64,000 bases of DNA from Macrococcoides canis (GTDB lineage Bacteria > Bacillota > Bacilli > Staphylococcales > Staphylococcaceae): the NCBI RefSeq assembly GCF_002119805.1, contig NZ_CP021059.1:1178001-1242000 (forward strand), written 5' to 3'. The notes under the pieces were generated by a model. It saw only the letters and a program-made list of their open reading frames with translations, made no database searches and had not been told where the DNA came from. Below, piece after piece: positions 60,054 to 64,000 of this stretch (the stretch's first letter is position 1; each line of letters begins with the position of its first letter). Position numbers and translations under genes: made by a program.

Positions 60054-61272
60054 TACGATCAACCCACTCCAGCAAAGTATTTTTTGTGTTCTTCACCTCA
60101 TTGTGTAAAACAGCATGCTCGGTAGTGCTCAGGACATCTTTTATCCATGGACCACCTTTTCTATTATAATATTCCATTAGTATTGTACCATTGATTGCCA
60201 GACTATCTCTCGAATGAATTTGCAGCCCGTCATATATTTCATTAAGAGCATTCTCATCATAACATTTATAGTTAATATGGAGCGCTTCAATATCAACCAC
60301 TATTGCAAGACGCAATGTACGTTTCAAAAAATCTATTCCAAAATGATAAAGTAGATATTCAATTGTCTTACTACCTTCAACTAAATGATGCAGTAAAGTT
60401 ATCGTCACTTTTATATTTTTCTTTTCAGCATTTGATAGCTTTAATGCAGACAGCGACTGTAAAAGTGATTTATCGTGAAGAAATATGTAACTTGAGATAT
60501 ATTCATAAAGTAACAATGGTTGTGTAACGATATAGGGCTGCATACTTTTAAAAAACGGAATATAGCGATTAATTCCAAGCTCAAAAAATAATTTTAGTGA
60601 TGGTGTTACATTTATCCCTGATAAAAGTTTACATAACTCTATTATTATACGTTCAATTGATACAGATTCAAGATATTGTGCACTTTCTTTCATATTGTCT
60701 AATGTTTCTTGCTCAATTTTAAAATCTAATACACTCATAAACCTTAGCGCTCGAATAATACGTAGCGCATCTTCTTCAAATCTTAAACCGGGATTTCCTA
60801 CTGCCTGAATTAAACGACCATCAATATGCTTTATTCCATCAAAATAATCATAAAGTTGATATTGGTCTGCAGCAATCGCATTCACAGTAAAATCTCTACG
60901 TTCCAGGTCTACTTTCAAAGACTTTACAAAGTTTACGGTGTCTGGTCTTCTATGATCTTTGTATTCTCCATCCTCTCTGAATGTTGTAACCTCAAACGGA
61001 AAGTCTTCGATAAGTACGATTACTGTGCCATGCTCTATTCCGACAGGAACTGTTCGTTCGAAAATACTGATTATCTGCTCTGGAAGACAATCGGTGGTAA
61101 TATCAATATCGTTTACCGGGATACCCATCAATAGATTTCTAATGGCACCGCCAACGATATAGCCTTGATATCCATAGGATTCTAAAGTTTCAATGATATC
61201 AAATGCACACGTAAAGCGATGCTGCTCGTGTGGCTGTAATTTCAATATCATATTACTGATTTGTGTTCTCAC
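60040..61272 (-). CDS. cca: CCA tRNA nucleotidyltransferase
   Basis: Adds or repairs the 3' CCA of tRNA. 410 aa, class II: GGAIRNLLMGIPVNDIDITTD with the catalytic aspartates, RRDFTVNAIA, and EDALRIIRALRFMS. The GTG start shares one base with the bshA stop; the ATG at 61251 is an alternative (403 aa). The RBS AAGGTG is 10 nt from the GTG. Confidence 0.93.
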   Translation of the reverse strand: MRTQISNMILKLQPHEQHRFTCAFDIIETLESYGYQGYIVGGAIRNLLMGIPVNDIDITTDCLPEQIISIFERTVPVGIEHGTVIVLIEDFPFEVTTFREDGEYKDHRRPDTVNFVKSLKVDLERRDFTVNAIAADQYQLYDYFDGIKHIDGRLIQAVGNPGLRFEEDALRIIRALRFMSVLDFKIEQETLDNMKESAQYLESVSIERIIIELCKLLSGINVTPSLKLFFELGINRYIPFFKSMQPYIVTQPLLLYEYISSYIFLHDKSLLQSLSALKLSNAEKKNIKVTITLLHHLVEGSKTIEYLLYHFGIDFLKRTLRLAIVVDIEALHINYKCYDENALNEIYDGLQIHSRDSLAINGTILMEYYNRKGGPWIKDVLSTTEHAVLHNEVKNTKNTLLEWVDRNVEI

Positions 61273-62402
61273 TATTGTCTTGCACCTTCAATCAAATTTC
61301 TGTAGATTGCTTCGTATTGATTCGTTATATGTTCAGATGAAAATCGTGAATTGATATCGTCAATCATATTTTTCTGGAATCTTTCATAGAGTACATCATC
61401 TGTTAATAAATCAAGTGCGTATTCAGCCGCAGCCTGTGTATCTCCAACATCAACAATATATCCTGTCTCTTCATGTTTAATAACTTCTTTTATTCCTCCA
61501 GCTGTTGTTCCGATACATACGACACCAGAATGCATAGCCTCTAATAATACAAGACCGAAACTCTCTTTCTCACTCATCAATAAGAATAGATCAGCCATCT
61601 GATATAATGGTGCTACTTGTTCCTGCTTACCTAAAAATAACACCTTGTCACTTATACATAGCTGCTCAGCACAACGTCGCATGGTTGAGAGCTCTGGTCC
61701 ATCTCCTATCAATAAGAGTTTTGAATCAATCTTTTCTGATACGGACTTAAATGTTTTCAAAATATCTTGAATACGTTTAACTTTACGGAAATTAGATACA
61801 TGCACAATTACCTTTTCTTCTTCACTGATACCGTAACAAGCTCTTAGTTCTGGATTCGATTTATTATTAAAATCCGCTTCATTAATAAAGTTGTAGACCG
61901 TCTGAATCTCTTTTTTCGGTCCGACAATTTCATATGTCTCTTCTGTTAATGAATTACTGACACTTGTAACTACGTCGCTATCTTCTATTCCAAATTTAAT
62001 CGCTTCCTTAAGCGTTGAATCATAGCCTAACACCGTGATATCTGTGCCATGTAATGTTGTCACTATCTTTACATCCTTGCGTGCTATTTGTCTGGCAAGA
62101 ATCCCGCAAATTGCATGGGGCACGGCATAATGCATATGAAGAACATCAAGATCATACAGATTGATGACTTCCGCTATTTTTGTAGCAAGTGTAATATCAT
62201 ATGGTGGATATTGGAAGACGGAATATTGATTGACATCCACTTGGTGAACTGTAATGTTCGGCATCTGAAAATGAATTCTAAATGGTGTGTTAGACGTAAT
62301 AAAATGCACGTCATGTCCTCTTTTTGCCATTTTAATTCCTAGTTCAGTAGCAATAATTCCTGAACCTCCCATTGTCGGATAACATGTAATTCCAATTTTC
62401 AT
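61272..62402 (-). CDS. bshA: Bacillithiol biosynthesis glycosyltransferase BshA
   Basis: Forms GlcNAc-malate, the first step of bacillithiol synthesis. GT4 family, 376 aa: CYPTMGGSGIIATELG, HMHYAVPHA, LHGTDITVLG, and EKESFGLVLLEAMHSG in the donor site. ATG 62402 follows GGGAGG; the longer frame is the end of the pyrophosphohydrolase gene. It supplies the thiol for the bacilliredoxin also in this window. Confidence 0.94.
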   Translation of the reverse strand: MKIGITCYPTMGGSGIIATELGIKMAKRGHDVHFITSNTPFRIHFQMPNITVHQVDVNQYSVFQYPPYDITLATKIAEVINLYDLDVLHMHYAVPHAICGILARQIARKDVKIVTTLHGTDITVLGYDSTLKEAIKFGIEDSDVVTSVSNSLTEETYEIVGPKKEIQTVYNFINEADFNNKSNPELRACYGISEEEKVIVHVSNFRKVKRIQDILKTFKSVSEKIDSKLLLIGDGPELSTMRRCAEQLCISDKVLFLGKQEQVAPLYQMADLFLLMSEKESFGLVLLEAMHSGVVCIGTTAGGIKEVIKHEETGYIVDVGDTQAAAEYALDLLTDDVLYERFQKNMIDDINSRFSSEHITNQYEAIYRNLIEGARQ

Positions 62403-62415
62403 AGTGAACCTCCCG

Positions 62416-62733
62416 TTATTTTCTTTCGAATCTATCAAAATCTCTCGTGTTAAATTTCTCCATCGTTCTTTCAAAATAATGTGTCAGATCGATATCCATT
62501 GAATTTGCAAGCGTGATAAGTACAAACAAGTTATCTGCGAGCTCCATTCCAATTTCTTTTTCCTGTTCACTGAGTTTCTTTTGCTTTGGTCCATATACAT
62601 GATTAATTTCTCTTGCAAGTTCGCCTACCTCTTCAGTAAGTCGAACTATATTTTCCATCGGTGTAAAATAACCAGTCTTAAACTGGCTGATATATTTATC
62701 GACCTCATGCTGCATTTCTTCTAATGTTTTCAT
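62416..62733 (-). CDS. ypjD: MazG-like nucleotide pyrophosphohydrolase (YpjD family)
   Basis: A 105-aa all-alpha NTP pyrophosphohydrolase with the EExxE...ExxD pattern: LTEEVGELAREI and EIGMELADNLF. It hydrolyses (d)NTPs, probably non-canonical ones. The ATG at 62733 follows GGAGG; the longer frame overlaps the divergent yitT gene. It lies 13 nt before bshA. Confidence 0.87.
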   Translation of the reverse strand: MKTLEEMQHEVDKYISQFKTGYFTPMENIVRLTEEVGELAREINHVYGPKQKKLSEQEKEIGMELADNLFVLITLANSMDIDLTHYFERTMEKFNTRDFDRFERK

Positions 62734-62791
62734 TCGTTTCCTCCAAGATAACAGAATATTATGTATAATATAATTTGAAAGGAGATTAAAT

Positions 62792-63664
62792 ATGAAAATA
62801 CATCTTAATTTAATCAACATCATCTTCATTTTAATTGGTGCATTTATCTTTAGTTTCGGCATCGTTAATTTCAATATGACAAACGAACTGACTGAAGGTG
62901 GCTTTACCGGTATCGCGTTAATATTATATCATTTATTTGGTACAAGCCCTGCTCTTATGAACTTAATTTTTAATATTCCATTATTTTTTGTCGGGTATAA
63001 GCTTCTTGGAAAGTTATCCTTTATCTATACGCTTACAGGAACGCTAAGTGTATCATTATTCTTATGGCTTTGCGAACGCTATCCGATGCATATCGATCTC
63101 AAGGAAGACCTGTTACTCGCAAGCTTATTTGGTGGCGTATTTATAGGGGCGGGACTTGGTATAATATTTAGATTCGGGGGCACGACCGGAGGTGTAGATA
63201 TACTGGCACGTCTGATGAAGAAATACTTTGATGTCCCTATGGGGAGAACGATGTTTGCATTTGACTGTCTTGTCCTTATTGCAACTTATATTACAATCGG
63301 TGACTACATCATAACGATGTATACGTTAGTCTGCGTATTTGTTGGTGCACGCGTGATAGATATCATTCAGGATTCCGGATACTCTGCTCGTGGCGCAATG
63401 ATCATCTCAGAACGACACCATGAAATTTCAGATGAAATCAATACTTTGCTTGAACGTGGGGTAACGATTATCTCTGCACACGGTCACTACTCGAAAACTG
63501 AACGACCCATCATCTATTGTGTAGTGCCAAGAAATGAAATTACACGCTTAAAACAGATTATTAATTCAATAGATCCTCATGCATTTGTATCATTACTCGA
63601 TGTACATGATGTATTAGGAGAAGGATTTACATTGGATGAATTTAAAAAACCGATCGAAAGATAA
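62792..63664 (+). CDS. YitT-family membrane protein with DUF2179 domain
   Basis: A 290-aa protein: five or six N-terminal membrane helices (residues about 8-190, including FRFGGTTGGVDILARL) and a C-terminal soluble DUF2179 domain (about 205-285). Related to B. subtilis YpjC/YitT. The role is unknown, possibly transport. RBS AAAGGAG. Divergent from ypjD, as in Bacillus. Confidence 0.87.
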   Translation: MKIHLNLINIIFILIGAFIFSFGIVNFNMTNELTEGGFTGIALILYHLFGTSPALMNLIFNIPLFFVGYKLLGKLSFIYTLTGTLSVSLFLWLCERYPMHIDLKEDLLLASLFGGVFIGAGLGIIFRFGGTTGGVDILARLMKKYFDVPMGRTMFAFDCLVLIATYITIGDYIITMYTLVCVFVGARVIDIIQDSGYSARGAMIISERHHEISDEINTLLERGVTIISAHGHYSKTERPIIYCVVPRNEITRLKQIINSIDPHAFVSLLDVHDVLGEGFTLDEFKKPIER

Positions 63665-63672
63665 ATCAAAAA

Positions 63673-63712
63673 AAGTAGAGGGTGAGACATAAGTCTCAGC
63701 CCTCTTCTACTT
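63673..63712. terminator. Bidirectional terminator between yitT and the metallopeptidase gene
   Basis: Long stem with arms 63673-63688 and 63693-63712 (loop ATAA, one bulge) and A/T-rich flanks on both sides. Confidence 0.75.
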
Positions 63713-63716
63713 ATAA

Positions 63717-64000
63717 TTAATCACTATTTCTTGCCATCATGAAGAATCTCAGGAATTCTGCCACTGCTACAGCTGTTGCTGCTACATACGTCATCGCTGC
63801 TGCTGATAATACACGTTTAGCATGTTTATACTCCTCAGCATTCACAATACCTAATTTCTCTATCTGGTTCATCGCACGTTTACTCGCATCAAATTCAACA
63901 GGCAGTGTGACAATTGAAAATAATACGGCAAATGACATTAAGATGACACCTGCCCAGATTGCCATAGAACCGATTCCTCCGCCTTGCTGAGAAATGCCTG
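63717..64000 (-). CDS. Zinc metallopeptidase, YugP family, C-terminal part
   Basis: The frame runs off the window edge: upstream of the in-frame Met at 63965 the reading continues GISQQGGGIGS. The visible part has one or two membrane helices and LPVEFDASKRAMNQIEKLGIV, LSAAAMTYVAAT, as at the end of YugP-type neutral zinc metallopeptidases. The HExxH site would lie outside the window. 5' truncated here. Confidence 0.8.
   Translation of the reverse strand, partial: GISQQGGGIGSMAIWAGVILMSFAVLFSIVTLPVEFDASKRAMNQIEKLGIVNAEEYKHAKRVLSAAAMTYVAATAVAVAEFLRFFMMARNSD

Overview
This 64-kb window looks like the core chromosome of a low-G+C member of the Staphylococcaceae, most probably Macrococcus or a close relative. 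Gene content and order closely follow the staphylococcal backbone: lysC-dap-lysA, cspA, odhAB, arlRS, ctpA-murG-pgpB, thyA-dfrA, msrAB-crr, cvfC, recU-pbp2, gpsB-rnpB and bshA-cca-birA-dinG. A ba3-type heme-copper oxidase (43.8-46.2 kb), which I know from Macrococcus and not from S. aureus, points away from S. aureus itself. I see no insertion sequence, prophage, CRISPR array, tRNA or rRNA. The species is an inference from recall, not a search result.

Layout. 0-9 kb: the broken end of an ABC-F ATPase, then a lysine riboswitch and attenuator controlling an eight-gene lysine/diaminopimelate operon. 9-16 kb: cspA with a long leader, acyP-xpaC-telA, brnQ with a CodY-like box, and a MoxR/VWA pair. 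16-24 kb: a frameshifted VOC protein, odhAB (odhA frameshifted) and a GNAT-arlR-arlS cluster. 24-27.5 kb: ctpA-murG-pgpB, with a Fur-box-controlled small RNA downstream of pgpB. 27.5-33 kb: thyA-dfrA-plsC-degV-ypmS-msrA-msrB-crr-yozE on the minus strand. 33-44 kb: cvfC/bacilliredoxin/methyltransferase, queuosine transporter and RNase H, a degenerate Fic-HTH regulator with its own palindromic operator, a 5'-3' exonuclease, a sulfurtransferase and a tandem dynamin. 44-46 kb: ba3 oxidase with a CRP-type site. 46-64 kb: flavin oxidoreductase, rRNA methyltransferase, rnpB, gpsB-ypsA-yppE, recU-pbp2, dnaD-nth-ypoC, asnS, a pyrophosphohydrolase-bshA-cca-birA-dinG run, a YitT protein and a partial zinc metallopeptidase.

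The most interesting points are as follows. (1) A probable IsrR-type iron-sparing sRNA between pgpB and the arlR cluster has a TTGACA/TATAAT promoter, two Fur-like boxes, C-rich segments and a terminator. (2) Three genes (ABC-F ATPase, VOC protein, odhA) are each broken by the apparent loss of one base in a G tract; this looks like a systematic homopolymer undercall or, less likely, real mutation. (3) A Fic-fold protein with a decayed active site and a winged-helix tail is preceded by a perfect 14-bp inverted repeat that straddles its own -10 box. (4) A TGTGA-N6-TCACA site lies upstream of the ba3 oxidase. (5) The chromosomal DHFR carries Tyr98.

Many genes are packed with 4-nt or 1-nt overlaps, and convergent genes often share one bidirectional terminator that overlaps both stop codons.
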